NCBI GenBank assembly: GCA_026391715.1
Contig: JAPLDO010000017.1
Span: 1-39,140, forward strand
DNA from: Bacteroidota bacterium
Lineage (GTDB): Bacteria > Bacteroidota > Bacteroidia > Bacteroidales > FEN-979
Length of the DNA stretch: 39,140 bases
Direction of reading: 5' to 3'
Every line of letters begins with the position of its first letter. Position 1 is the stretch's first letter. Shown here one piece after another: positions 22,461 through 31,072 of the stretch. The notes under the pieces were generated by a model, which had not been told where the DNA came from, made no database searches, and saw only the letters and a program-made list of their open reading frames with translations. The position numbers were made by a program, and so were the translations under genes.

Positions 22461-24140
22461 ATGAAAAGAATTTTATCAATTGTAGTATTTTTTTGCATCC
22501 TCGCTACTGGATACAGCCAGTCGCAACGGCTTGTTTTGCTTGAGGAATTTACCTCTTCAACCTGTGGTCCATGCGCCGGAGTGAATCCTACATTCCATAC
22601 CTGGCAACTCCAAAATCCCGACAAGTTCACCTCCATCTATTATCATGTAAACTGGCCTGCCACAGGAGACCCGATGAACCTTGCAAACCCGCAGGAAAAT
22701 GGGGCGCGCGTTAACTATTACGGAGTTACTTATGTCCCGGAATCAAACCTCGACGGTAATTACTATAATGGAAGCGCAAGCTCATGGACCATGACAACGG
22801 TGAACAACCGCTATGCAATGCCTTCTCCAGTTTCAGTTCAGGTTAAACACTGGCTTTCTGCCGCGCAGGATTCGGTCTATTCAACCTTGCTGGTGACATG
22901 CACACAGGATTTTACCGGAACGCTGGTTGCCCATAATGTTATTATAGAGAAGTGGATCCATTTCAATTCCGCTCCGGGGTCAAACGGCGAAAAAGATTTC
23001 TATAATGTCATGAAAAAAATGTTGCCCGGTTCAAGCGGAACGCCAATGCCTTCATCAATGGTAACAGGCGATTATGTCCTTCTTGAAGGTTCCTGGAAAT
23101 TCGGGACAGTTTATGATAAAACGCAAATCGCATCCGTTGGGTTCGTCCAGAATAAAAACACCAAGGAGATATTTAATACTGCCAACAGTTCCACCAATGC
23201 GCTGGTGTTGCCGTATAATACCGACCTTCAGGTTTTGAATATTTTAAATGTACCTGCCAAAACCTGTAAGAATAAAGTCAGCCCGATTGTGAAAGTCAGG
23301 AATAATGGAAATAACTTAATCACAAGCATGACAATCAAATACAGCATCAACAATGGAGCTGTGAATACCTTTACCTGGAACGGCTCTCTTGGAAGTATGG
23401 AAAAGGCAAATATCAGTCTGCCCGAATACCCGTTTGATATACTTCCAACCAACGACCTGATAGTTTACACCACGAGTCCCAACAGTGTGAATGATGATTA
23501 TCCAAAGAATGACTCCCTGCATTTTACTTTTCTCAATTCTCCTATCTCAACCAACGAAGTGAAGCTGATCATGCGCACTGATAACGCTCCGCAGGATATT
23601 TCCTGGGATGTTAAAAATTCCCTCGGCGTTGCCGTTGCAAACAGCGCGCCTTATACTCTGAGCAACACTTTATCCACCGAATTTATAACGCTTCCAAAAG
23701 CTGACTGTTACACTTTTACAATTTATGACGCAGGTGGAAATGGTATCTGCTGCACCAACGGCACAGGAGTTTACGAAATATCATCAAACGGAGTCATATT
23801 TAAACAAGGCGGACAATTTGGTTCTTCCGAATCGAGTGAATTCTGGATGGAAGCGCCAGTTGCCGTAATTGAGCAGCCGGGAACCATCTCCCTGAATATT
23901 TACCCGAATCCGATTACCGGAACCGCAAAGGTTTCCTTCTCATTACAGGGAAACAGTGAGGTTTCATTGAATCTTCTCACGGCTTTGGGTCAACCGGTGA
24001 GTTCAAAATCGCTGGGAATTCTTGGCGCCGGATCGCATGAAACTGCGCTCGATGCAACCAATCTTACACCAGGAGTTTACATTCTTCAGATGAAAACAGA
24101 ATCCGGAGTTTATTCTCGTAAAGTATCAATAATCAGGTAA
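22461..24140 (+). CDS. Omp28-related thioredoxin-like protein with T9SS sorting domain
   Basis: A 559-residue exported protein. After the signal peptide (MKRILSIVVFFCILATGYSQ) comes an Omp28-like, thioredoxin-fold domain whose CxxC motif is in EEFTSSTCGPCAGVNP (about residues 27-42). A middle beta-sandwich region follows, with NNGNNLITSMTIKYSINNG like a CARDB domain, then a strand-rich part with the Cys-rich loop GGNGICCTNGTG. The T9SS type A domain is at the end (LNIYPNPITGTAKVSF, LTPGVYILQM, RKVSIIR). It may be a surface redox or adhesion protein; Omp28 family function is poorly known. The start at 22461 is the ATG after the promoter. Confidence 0.88.
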   Translation: MKRILSIVVFFCILATGYSQSQRLVLLEEFTSSTCGPCAGVNPTFHTWQLQNPDKFTSIYYHVNWPATGDPMNLANPQENGARVNYYGVTYVPESNLDGNYYNGSASSWTMTTVNNRYAMPSPVSVQVKHWLSAAQDSVYSTLLVTCTQDFTGTLVAHNVIIEKWIHFNSAPGSNGEKDFYNVMKKMLPGSSGTPMPSSMVTGDYVLLEGSWKFGTVYDKTQIASVGFVQNKNTKEIFNTANSSTNALVLPYNTDLQVLNILNVPAKTCKNKVSPIVKVRNNGNNLITSMTIKYSINNGAVNTFTWNGSLGSMEKANISLPEYPFDILPTNDLIVYTTSPNSVNDDYPKNDSLHFTFLNSPISTNEVKLIMRTDNAPQDISWDVKNSLGVAVANSAPYTLSNTLSTEFITLPKADCYTFTIYDAGGNGICCTNGTGVYEISSNGVIFKQGGQFGSSESSEFWMEAPVAVIEQPGTISLNIYPNPITGTAKVSFSLQGNSEVSLNLLTALGQPVSSKSLGILGAGSHETALDATNLTPGVYILQMKTESGVYSRKVSIIR

Positions 24141-25220
24141 TCAATGATTGGAATGCGGGAGAGTGATTTCTAAAGCTCCAATTCCATATTTTGCCATGGG
24201 GGCGTCGCTGAATGTGAAGCCCTCTTGCTTTTTAAGTAATTCGATCATCGCAGTTCTTAAAACGCCATTGCCTACTCCATGAATAAAAGTGACCTTCAGA
24301 AAATGGCTTGCCATTGCGCTGTCGAGACATTTGAGGAAATAGTTCTTCTGAAATTCAAGAATCTCACTCTTTTCAAAATTTGAGGAATCGTCAACCAGTT
24401 CATGGATATGAAGGTCAACTTCAGCTTCACGCGGTGCAACCTGATGGCGAAAAATCAGTGGCTTTGGGTTAGTCGCTGATTTTTCCCGCTGATCGATATT
24501 CTCATTTCCCGTTGATTGATTTCCGGTTTCTTCCCTGAAATAGTCGGTTAGCGAAAGAACTTTAATCACGATACCTTTATCTTTTATCACCAGATTCTGC
24601 CTGTAATTTCCTTCTTTGAAAAAACGCTTGCCTTCAACTTTGAACTCGGCATTAAATGGCGGAAGAACCTCTTTGGTTTGTTGCTTGTGAAAAAGGAATT
24701 GAATATATCCATCGGTCCAGTGAGTAACCTGCTCGCGGTTGATTGTATTCAGAACAAGCGTAGAATCGGGAAAGATACTACCATAATCAACGCCTTCGTA
24801 ATGATTCAGCGGCGTTTTCCTGAAAATATTGTACAAAACATCGAATGAACTATTGTTAATCAGAAGTACATCGAGTTGACCTGTGATAAGCCATTTCTGA
24901 TCGTGCGGAACAAAGGCAAGGAAAATCTCTTCCGATTTCCGGCTGCTAATCACAAGGTCGGGCAGAGGTGTAAGTCTGTCATCCTGACGATCATCCGGTT
25001 TATCAGCTTCCGGCAGCGAATCCAGATTGTAATGATCTTCGAAAAACCTGCCGGCAGCAGTGGCTGAATCGGTTTTCACAAGTTCGCTTATCATAGTTGG
25101 GATTTCAAAACCGTCTTCGATAAGAACTCCAACAGTTCGGCTGTCAATCAACTTCGATACAACGCCTCCCCCGGAGGTATTCAAAAATTTTACTTTATCT
25201 CCAACTTTTAAATCGCTCAT
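24141..25220 (-). CDS. DUF2027 and Smr-domain protein
   Basis: A 359-residue cytoplasmic protein with the layout common in Bacteroidota: an N-terminal SH3-like DUF2027 part (MSDLKVGDKVKFLNTSGGGV, VLIEDGFEIPTMISELV), a beta-rich middle domain (about 100-230), and a C-terminal Smr domain (EVDLHIHELVDD at about 275-286, and FIHGVGNGVLRTAM). Smr domains are endonucleases that cleave RNA or branched DNA; DxHxx and HGxGxG motifs are intact. Its stop codon touches the stop of the converging Omp28-like gene, with no space between. It starts 40 bases after the glycosyltransferase gene and probably shares its mRNA. Confidence 0.88.
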   Translation of the reverse strand: MSDLKVGDKVKFLNTSGGGVVSKLIDSRTVGVLIEDGFEIPTMISELVKTDSATAAGRFFEDHYNLDSLPEADKPDDRQDDRLTPLPDLVISSRKSEEIFLAFVPHDQKWLITGQLDVLLINNSSFDVLYNIFRKTPLNHYEGVDYGSIFPDSTLVLNTINREQVTHWTDGYIQFLFHKQQTKEVLPPFNAEFKVEGKRFFKEGNYRQNLVIKDKGIVIKVLSLTDYFREETGNQSTGNENIDQREKSATNPKPLIFRHQVAPREAEVDLHIHELVDDSSNFEKSEILEFQKNYFLKCLDSAMASHFLKVTFIHGVGNGVLRTAMIELLKKQEGFTFSDAPMAKYGIGALEITLPHSNH

Positions 25221-25260
25221 AATGTTTGCTGTTTCAGCGGTGAGTTCACTACGAAAATTT

Positions 25261-26433
25261 TCAGCGACTCATTACCTCCCGGTATAAGTCTGTCAATTGA
25301 ATGGCAATAGTTTCTTTATCAAATTTTCCGGCAATGCCGGCGCAAATTTTCTGCCGGTCGAATTTATGGAAATTGTCGAGCGCTCTGTCAAGCGCTCTAA
25401 TCATGGCAGCCTCATCTCCCGGAGGAACCAGCAAACCATTATCGGCGGTAATTACTTCGGTTGAAATTCCAACAGAAGTGGATACAACGGGAACGCCGCT
25501 TGCAAGACTTTCAATTACCACCGTGCCAAAAGTTTCATATAAACTTGAAAGGACCGAAAAATCAGCGTTACGCAAAACATCCGACAGCTCGGTTCCATTT
25601 AAAACGCCTGGGAATTCGACAAGTCCTTCGGGAATTCGGAGAAAACCGGCATAGTCCTTCATGTCAAGCCAATCAGGTCCGTTGCCGATCAGCAGGCAGC
25701 GAAAATCCTGTCGCTTTTCAGAGAGCGCCTTAACTGAACGTAAAAACCCGGAAATATTTTTCGATTTATCATCAAAACATGAAATATGAACAAAGGTCTT
25801 AACCTGATTTGAGATTCTATGTTGCTGCGGATAAAACAACGATGTGTCAACCACATTCGGAATAACCCTGAATACTTTATTCGACAGGTTACATTGCATC
25901 ATGGCGTCGCGCAAGGGTTTGGAAACTGCAACCACAGCCGCAGCTTTGGCGACAACATACCGGGTGATTAATTTCAGATGCAAGCCGTTAAAGGTATTGT
26001 TCTCTGTAAAATACCGCGACCAGTGTTCGGATATTATAACAGGACAATGATGTTCACGCCCGGCTTTCAGAGCTATATAGCCGGCTCGCGTGAGAATATG
26101 CGCATGAATGATATCCGGCGAAAACTCACGAATGCTTCGGATGGCTTGCAGGTTATTCCGGTAGAAACGCCACATATTTATTATCCTGCCCAAAACGGAA
26201 CTACTATTCTCCGGCGGACGGTAATATACGCGCATTACTCTCACATCATTTTCAACCTGAAAATCAACCTCTCTCTTATTCTGACAAAGTGGATCAGGAT
26301 GAACATAAATTACGGCAACATCGCAATATTTTGTCAATGCTTCTGCCTGACGCTGTATGAATAAACCAGACATAGAATCGTAGCGATTAGGATACCATCG
26401 CGGGATGAAAATAACTTTGATTTTTCGGTTCAT
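25261..26433 (-). CDS. Glycosyltransferase family 4 protein
   Basis: A 390-residue GT-B glycosyltransferase. The N-terminal acceptor half has the GT4 start (VIFIPRWYPNRYDSMSGLFIQRQAEAL) and DIIHAHILTRAGYIAL; the C-terminal half has HISCFDDKSKNISG and the E-x7-E pair in YETFGTVVIESLASG that binds the nucleotide sugar. The sugar and acceptor are not predictable, but such enzymes build surface polysaccharide or lipid-linked sugars. Its ATG overlaps the stop codon of the upstream kinase gene as ATGA, so it is translationally coupled to the pnuC operon although no polysaccharide genes are nearby. Confidence 0.93.
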   Translation of the reverse strand: MNRKIKVIFIPRWYPNRYDSMSGLFIQRQAEALTKYCDVAVIYVHPDPLCQNKREVDFQVENDVRVMRVYYRPPENSSSVLGRIINMWRFYRNNLQAIRSIREFSPDIIHAHILTRAGYIALKAGREHHCPVIISEHWSRYFTENNTFNGLHLKLITRYVVAKAAAVVAVSKPLRDAMMQCNLSNKVFRVIPNVVDTSLFYPQQHRISNQVKTFVHISCFDDKSKNISGFLRSVKALSEKRQDFRCLLIGNGPDWLDMKDYAGFLRIPEGLVEFPGVLNGTELSDVLRNADFSVLSSLYETFGTVVIESLASGVPVVSTSVGISTEVITADNGLLVPPGDEAAMIRALDRALDNFHKFDRQKICAGIAGKFDKETIAIQLTDLYREVMSR

Positions 26434-26945
26434 ACGATCAATTCTTCAATCAGATTTACAGCCATATCCAATCTTGCTTTGCCGGTTCCGCTAACCACAG
26501 CGAAAGGGAATTTCCGTTTCGTCAGCTCATTGTAATAGAGATCAAATAAAAACTGCCGTCGGTCGGGATGTTCGCGCAAGGGGTCATATTCCCAGGGTAA
26601 GTCAATATCACAAAGCAAATAAAGATCGTAAACATGGGTTTCTAACTTCTTCAAAATCCACGGATCGCAAAAGCCGTATTTAACTTCACTCCATATTTTC
26701 GTGACGAGAAGTTCAGTGTCGCAAAAAAGGAAACCGGGAGCTGTTTTCATTGCATCTGCTTCATGGTTCAACTGTCCGGCGGCTATTTTCAGTATGTCGT
26801 CATGGCAATATGACCTTCCGAGTCCTGCAAGATATTCACGGGCATATTCGGGAACCCAGACAGTGTGGTAACGCTCTGCCAGTTTTTCGGCAAGCCATGA
26901 TTTTCCGGTTGATTCCGGTCCTGTAATTGCGATTCGACGGATCAT
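26430..26945 (-). CDS. NadR-type nicotinamide riboside kinase (AAA family)
   Basis: A 171-residue P-loop kinase matching the C-terminal kinase domain of NadR: Walker A GPESTGKS at 9-16, then VPEYAREYL, DTELLVTKIWSEVKYG, and DLYLLCDIDLPWEYDPLREHPDRR. It phosphorylates nicotinamide riboside to NMN in NAD salvage. The adenylyltransferase domain of full NadR is absent. I chose the ATG at 26945, seven codons after another ATG at 26966, because it overlaps the pnuC stop as ATGA. The order pnuC then kinase is a known transport-and-trap arrangement. Confidence 0.9.
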   Translation of the reverse strand: MIRRIAITGPESTGKSWLAEKLAERYHTVWVPEYAREYLAGLGRSYCHDDILKIAAGQLNHEADAMKTAPGFLFCDTELLVTKIWSEVKYGFCDPWILKKLETHVYDLYLLCDIDLPWEYDPLREHPDRRQFLFDLYYNELTKRKFPFAVVSGTGKARLDMAVNLIEELIV

Positions 26946-27538
26946 GTTGTGAGTTTGCTTTTCCATTCAAAAAAACCCGAAGAGGCAATCATAGTAAAAA
27001 CCAGGTACTGAATAGCGGTAAAATGCAATCCCTGGGAAATACACAAAACCACCATGATAAGGTCGGCGACGATCCAAAGAAGCCAGTTTTCGATTTTCTT
27101 ACGCGAAAGAAGCCATTGAGCCACCATGTAAACTGCTGTGGTAAACGCGTCCCATGAAGGAACGCAGCTTTCGATATAATTTATCAGCACAAACCTGATG
27201 ATCAGGAATAGCGATGCAATTGCCGCGAGGCATAATACAATTTCGAGGACTGAACTGCGGGAAATCCTGACAGTTGGTTGGTGGTTGGTTTTTCTGGACC
27301 AGTTATACCAGCCATACGCGCTCATCAGGAAAAAGTAGCCATTGATTGCCGCGTTTGCAAAAAGCTTTGTTATCGAGAAGATATAGACATAGATGAGTAC
27401 GTTGACAATGCCAAGCGGAAAGGCAACCATCCGTTCCTTTTTCATAAACCATACAGAAAACAAGCCAAAAATAACAGCGACAAGTTCGGGGATGGTACTA
27501 TGAAACGCGCCAAACGATATGGGAACATTTATATCCAT
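26942..27538 (-). CDS. pnuC: PnuC-family nicotinamide riboside transporter
   Basis: A 198-residue membrane protein with about seven helices. PnuC family features seen: the early helix VAVIFGLFSVWFMKKERMVAFPLGIVN (two blocks), AAINGYFFLMSAYGWYNW with the W-x-x-W ligand pair region, and SWDAFTTAVYMVAQWLL, WLLWIVADLIMV. It carries nicotinamide riboside by facilitated diffusion; uptake is driven by the kinase encoded next. The ATG at 27538 gives a normal N-terminus; a TTG 27 bases upstream is less likely. The -7 box ends only five bases before this ATG, which suggests a nearly leaderless mRNA. Confidence 0.92.
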   Translation of the reverse strand: MDINVPISFGAFHSTIPELVAVIFGLFSVWFMKKERMVAFPLGIVNVLIYVYIFSITKLFANAAINGYFFLMSAYGWYNWSRKTNHQPTVRISRSSVLEIVLCLAAIASLFLIIRFVLINYIESCVPSWDAFTTAVYMVAQWLLSRKKIENWLLWIVADLIMVVLCISQGLHFTAIQYLVFTMIASSGFFEWKSKLTT

Positions 27539-27543
27539 GAGGG

Positions 27544-27551
27544 CAAAAGTA
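27544..27551 (-). promoter_or_regulatory. Putative -7 box for pnuC
   Basis: TACTTTTG on the minus strand fits TAnnTTTG but lies only five bases before the ATG. Confidence 0.4.
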
Positions 27552-27572
27552 GTGTTTATGGCCAAAATCTGC

Positions 27573-27580
27573 TAATTTTG
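27573..27580 (+). promoter_or_regulatory. Putative -7 box for the antiporter gene
   Basis: TAATTTTG fits TAnnTTTG, 26 bases before the ATG at 27607. Confidence 0.5.
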
Positions 27581-27606
27581 CAAAAAATCGAGGACGCCGG
27601 AACATT

Positions 27607-28860
27607 ATGCTCCATTTGTTTCATTCCCAATTACCGTTTATTGTTAATCTTCTTATTCTTCTGCTTGCTGCAAAACTGCTTGGCGAGTTGGCAGAACGTT
27701 TCCGCCAACCATCCATGATAGGCGAAGTTCTGGCAGGCGTAATACTTGGACCATCGCTGCTCAATATCATCCCGGCGGCGGGCGAAATAAAGGTAATTGC
27801 AGAGCTGGGAGTTTTTATGCTGATTGTACTGGCGGGTATGGAAATCGAGGTTGAAGAGATACGAAATTCTATCCGCGGAAAAAATCTGTGGATAGCGTTG
27901 CTGGGATTCATCATTCCTTTATTAAGCGGAATTGGTATCGGATTGTTCTTTAATTTTACCAACACCTTTACCATATTTCTCGGATTGTGCATTGCCATTA
28001 CCGCGCTTCCGGTAAGTGTGCGAATCCTTATGGACCTTGGAAAACTGAAAACCGATGTAGGGCAGAGAATCATTTCAGCGGCTATTTTCAACGACATTGT
28101 GGCACTGCTAATCCTTGGAATCATCCTTGATTTCAATGACTCATCAAAGAACATCAAGGACCTTACCTTTTCAATCCTTTTTACAGCCATGAAGGTTGCT
28201 ATTTTCACCCTGGTTCTGGTCGCTGCTTACCATTTATTCAAGTTGGCAAAGCGCAAAGTCAATATTGTCAACCCCCGGATGAATGCATTTCTCCATTATC
28301 TGCGCGGACAGGAATCGCTTTTTGCCATGGTGATTCTTTTTGTGCTGGTTTTCTCAAGCATGGCTGAATTATTAGGGTTACATTTCGTGGTAGGAGCATT
28401 TTTCGGCGCAATACTTATTCCGCGAAGTATGTTTGCAAATCGCGATTTTGAAAAGGTTCAGCGAAGCATTTCAGGAATTACCATGGGTTTTCTGGCGCCC
28501 ATTTTTTTCGCCACTATGGGAATTTCCTTTAATTTCATTGCGCTCGATAACTTTATACTACTCGGCGTTGTTTTGTTTGCCTCATTTTTCAGTAAAATTT
28601 TCGGAGGATACCTCGGTGGCAGGCTGGCAGGTTTTAACCATGCAAAATCACTTACACTCGGACTTGGACTGAACGCCCGCGGCATTATGGAACTGGTTAT
28701 TGCAAATATTGCGCTTGCTAATGGTTTTATTGATGTTCCCGTTTTTTCAATCCTCGTTCTGATGGCGCTGCTTACAACCATTTTAACTCCGTCGTTGTTG
28801 AAGGAGGGCTTCAGGTTAATCGCCATTCAGGATAAAAAATCCCAGGATACTTATACATAA
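27607..28860 (+). CDS. Cation:proton antiporter (CPA2/Kef-like)
   Basis: A 417-residue membrane protein with about 12-13 helices, the exchanger core of the CPA superfamily. Seen: AERFRQPSMIGEVLAGVILGPSLL (split over helix 1-2), FMLIVLAGMEIE, the helix-5 carboxylate in IFNDIVALL (Asn162-Asp163), GAFFGAILIPRS, and GLGLNARGIMELVIANIAL. No TrkA-N or other regulatory domain follows, so it is shorter than KefB/C. It likely exchanges Na+ or K+ for H+. The Asn-Asp pair, rather than Asp-Asp, suggests electroneutral exchange, by analogy with the CPA1 group. Confidence 0.88.
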   Translation: MLHLFHSQLPFIVNLLILLLAAKLLGELAERFRQPSMIGEVLAGVILGPSLLNIIPAAGEIKVIAELGVFMLIVLAGMEIEVEEIRNSIRGKNLWIALLGFIIPLLSGIGIGLFFNFTNTFTIFLGLCIAITALPVSVRILMDLGKLKTDVGQRIISAAIFNDIVALLILGIILDFNDSSKNIKDLTFSILFTAMKVAIFTLVLVAAYHLFKLAKRKVNIVNPRMNAFLHYLRGQESLFAMVILFVLVFSSMAELLGLHFVVGAFFGAILIPRSMFANRDFEKVQRSISGITMGFLAPIFFATMGISFNFIALDNFILLGVVLFASFFSKIFGGYLGGRLAGFNHAKSLTLGLGLNARGIMELVIANIALANGFIDVPVFSILVLMALLTTILTPSLLKEGFRLIAIQDKKSQDTYT

Positions 28861-28948
28861 TTGTTAACAATCTATTGTCGGTCGGGATTTTCTTGTTAAT
28901 TTTCCGCCTCCGATTCAAGGAAATCGGACATTAATAAACCATTGCAAT

Positions 28949-30364
28949 ATGTTCGGTCTCGATACTTCCTTTACTATTCTGTTATTGATCTGTCTTTTTG
29001 CCGCCTGTGTTTTCGAATTCATCAACGGGTTTCACGATACTGCCAACGCTGTGGCAACCGTTATCTATACACACTCGCTCAAACCAACCACTGCCGTTGT
29101 TTGGTCAGGCTTGTGGAATTTTATCGGCGTCAATGTTGGCGGGATAGCTGTTGCAATGGGCATAGTAAATCTGTTGCCGGTTGAACTGCTTGTTGACCAG
29201 AATCTGATTCACAGCATATCTATGATTCTGGCGCTGATAGTTACCGCCATCATCTGGAACCTGTCAACATGGTATATCGGAATTCCATGCAGCAGTTCCC
29301 ATACTCTGATCGGCTCGATATTCGGAGTCGGATTAGCCTATTATTTTCTTCCAGGCGTAACCACCTACGCGCTGAATTGGAACAAGGTGATGGATGTTGG
29401 TTTGTCGCTATTGATTTCGCCTGTATTCGGCTTTGCTTTTGCCTTACTGCTCATGTATATTCTGAGAAAAACCGTAAAAAATAAAATCATTTTCAAGGAA
29501 CCGCCGGCTAAAAAAGCCCCGCCGCTTTGGATACGGAGTATTCTGATTCTTACCTGTACAAGCGTTAGTTATGCCCACGGAAGCAATGACGGGCAAAAGG
29601 GCGTCGGACTTATTATGTTAATTCTGATAGGTTTTTCACCGGTATATTTTTCTGTTGACCGTTCCAAACATCCTGAAAATCTGCTTTACCAAACCCGTCA
29701 GATTGAATGGAACCTGACTCATATTGATACGAATGTTCTTATTCCAGGCGATAAGGCAGCGCTACGAATTGCCGTTGCCAATCTGGGGTTCATCAAATCA
29801 AAGGTTACAGGCATCACCTCTTTCGATGATCTGAAAAAAGAAGATCATTTCGGAATCAGGAAGGCGATCATCGTGGTTAGTAAAAAGACGGAGGCTGTTC
29901 TCAAAAGCCTCAAATCGGGTAAACAGGCTAACCTTTCACCGATACGAATTTCAATCATTACCGCAAATCTCAAGAAATTTAAAACCAATACCGAATATTC
30001 CCCCCGTTGGGTGATTTTGCTTGTTTCCCTCTCGCTTGGGTTGGGCACTATGATTGGCTGGAAGCGAATTGTTGTTACAATTGGCGAGAAAATCGGAAAA
30101 ACCCATCTCACTTATGCGCAGGGCGCCAGCGCCGAACTCGTTGCCGCCAGCACTATCGGCGTATCAACCATGTTCGGGTTGCCGGTAAGCACCACACACG
30201 TACTCTCGTCGGGAATTGCAGGTACGATGGTTGCCGGAAGCGGTCGTCAAAACCTGCGTATGGGTACTGTAAGAGGCATTCTTATCGCCTGGCTCATCAC
30301 CCTGCCCGTTACCATCATCCTTTCGGGTTTGTTGTTCTTTGTTCTCCGAATGATTTTCAAATAA
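28949..30364 (+). CDS. PiT-family inorganic phosphate transporter
   Basis: A 471-residue phosphate permease coupled to H+ or Na+. The two inverted signature repeats are present: FEFINGFHDTANAVATVIYT near residues 22-41 and SYAHGSNDGQKGVG near 207-220, plus GLPVSTTHVLSSGIAG near the end and the matching IPCSSSHTLIGSIFG in the first half. Between the halves is a hydrophilic domain of about 110 residues (about 235-345), as often seen in Bacteroidota PiT proteins. The DedA gene starts eight bases after its stop, so they form an operon. The 88 bases before it, after the antiporter gene, hold no clear promoter. Confidence 0.92.
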   Translation: MFGLDTSFTILLLICLFAACVFEFINGFHDTANAVATVIYTHSLKPTTAVVWSGLWNFIGVNVGGIAVAMGIVNLLPVELLVDQNLIHSISMILALIVTAIIWNLSTWYIGIPCSSSHTLIGSIFGVGLAYYFLPGVTTYALNWNKVMDVGLSLLISPVFGFAFALLLMYILRKTVKNKIIFKEPPAKKAPPLWIRSILILTCTSVSYAHGSNDGQKGVGLIMLILIGFSPVYFSVDRSKHPENLLYQTRQIEWNLTHIDTNVLIPGDKAALRIAVANLGFIKSKVTGITSFDDLKKEDHFGIRKAIIVVSKKTEAVLKSLKSGKQANLSPIRISIITANLKKFKTNTEYSPRWVILLVSLSLGLGTMIGWKRIVVTIGEKIGKTHLTYAQGASAELVAASTIGVSTMFGLPVSTTHVLSSGIAGTMVAGSGRQNLRMGTVRGILIAWLITLPVTIILSGLLFFVLRMIFK

Positions 30365-30372
30365 AAACAAGT

Positions 30373-31026
30373 ATGATCGAACTTCTTAAAAATTTTCTTG
30401 ACATCATTCTGCATATTGATGTGCATTTACAACAATGGGTAACCGATTACCGCCTCTGGACCTACCTGATCCTCTTCGTTATCGTTTTTATGGAAACCGG
30501 TTTTGTAGTCACGCCGTTTTTGCCCGGCGACTCCATGCTGTTCGCCGCAGGAACTGTGGCTGCCATGGACGGGCAACCGCTAAGTATGGCGATACTTGTT
30601 CCGTTGCTGATTGCCGCAGCCTTTCTCGGCGATACCGCCAATTATTTTTTAGGCAAGTACCTTGGAAAAGCTGTTTATGAAAAAAACTACCGGTTTATCA
30701 AACGTGAATATCTCGATAAAACCCACGCATTTTATGAAAAACATGGAGGAAAAACAATCATCATTGCCAGGTTTATGCCCATCATCAGAACTTTTGCACC
30801 ATTTGTGGCAGGCATCGGCACAATGAGCTATCGCCGGTTTACCTCATTCAACATTATCGGCGGTATCCTGTGGGTTTCCTCATTTTGTATTGCAGGGTAC
30901 TTTTTTGGCAATATTCCGCTCGTTAAGAAAAACTTTACCATCGCCATCTTTGTTATTATCTTTCTTTCCATCCTTCCGATGATTATTGCCTTCATCAAAA
31001 GCAAGATGAATAAAATCCCTTCATAA
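30373..31026 (+). CDS. DedA-family membrane protein
   Basis: A 217-residue inner-membrane protein of the DedA/VTT family, members of which flip lipid carriers or phospholipids. Diagnostic motifs: FVVTPFLPGDSMLFAAGTVAA (in FMETGFVVTPFLPGDS and following), FLGDTANYFLGKYLGK, and FYEKHGGKTIIIARFMPIIRTFAPFVAGIG, split here, with the conserved R and G positions. The start ATG is eight bases after the phosphate transporter stop, so the two are cotranscribed; a functional link to phosphate or undecaprenyl phosphate recycling is plausible but inferred. Confidence 0.92.
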   Translation: MIELLKNFLDIILHIDVHLQQWVTDYRLWTYLILFVIVFMETGFVVTPFLPGDSMLFAAGTVAAMDGQPLSMAILVPLLIAAAFLGDTANYFLGKYLGKAVYEKNYRFIKREYLDKTHAFYEKHGGKTIIIARFMPIIRTFAPFVAGIGTMSYRRFTSFNIIGGILWVSSFCIAGYFFGNIPLVKKNFTIAIFVIIFLSILPMIIAFIKSKMNKIPS

Positions 31027-31072
31027 AATCGTTACATTTTTGAAATTAATCGTCGGTTAATCCGGTTTTATC

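Noticed and set aside
27539-27606. Thiamine or NAD riboswitch upstream of pnuC
   Set aside because: Only 68 bases separate the divergent genes and the -7 box is next to the ATG, so there is no room for a riboswitch leader.
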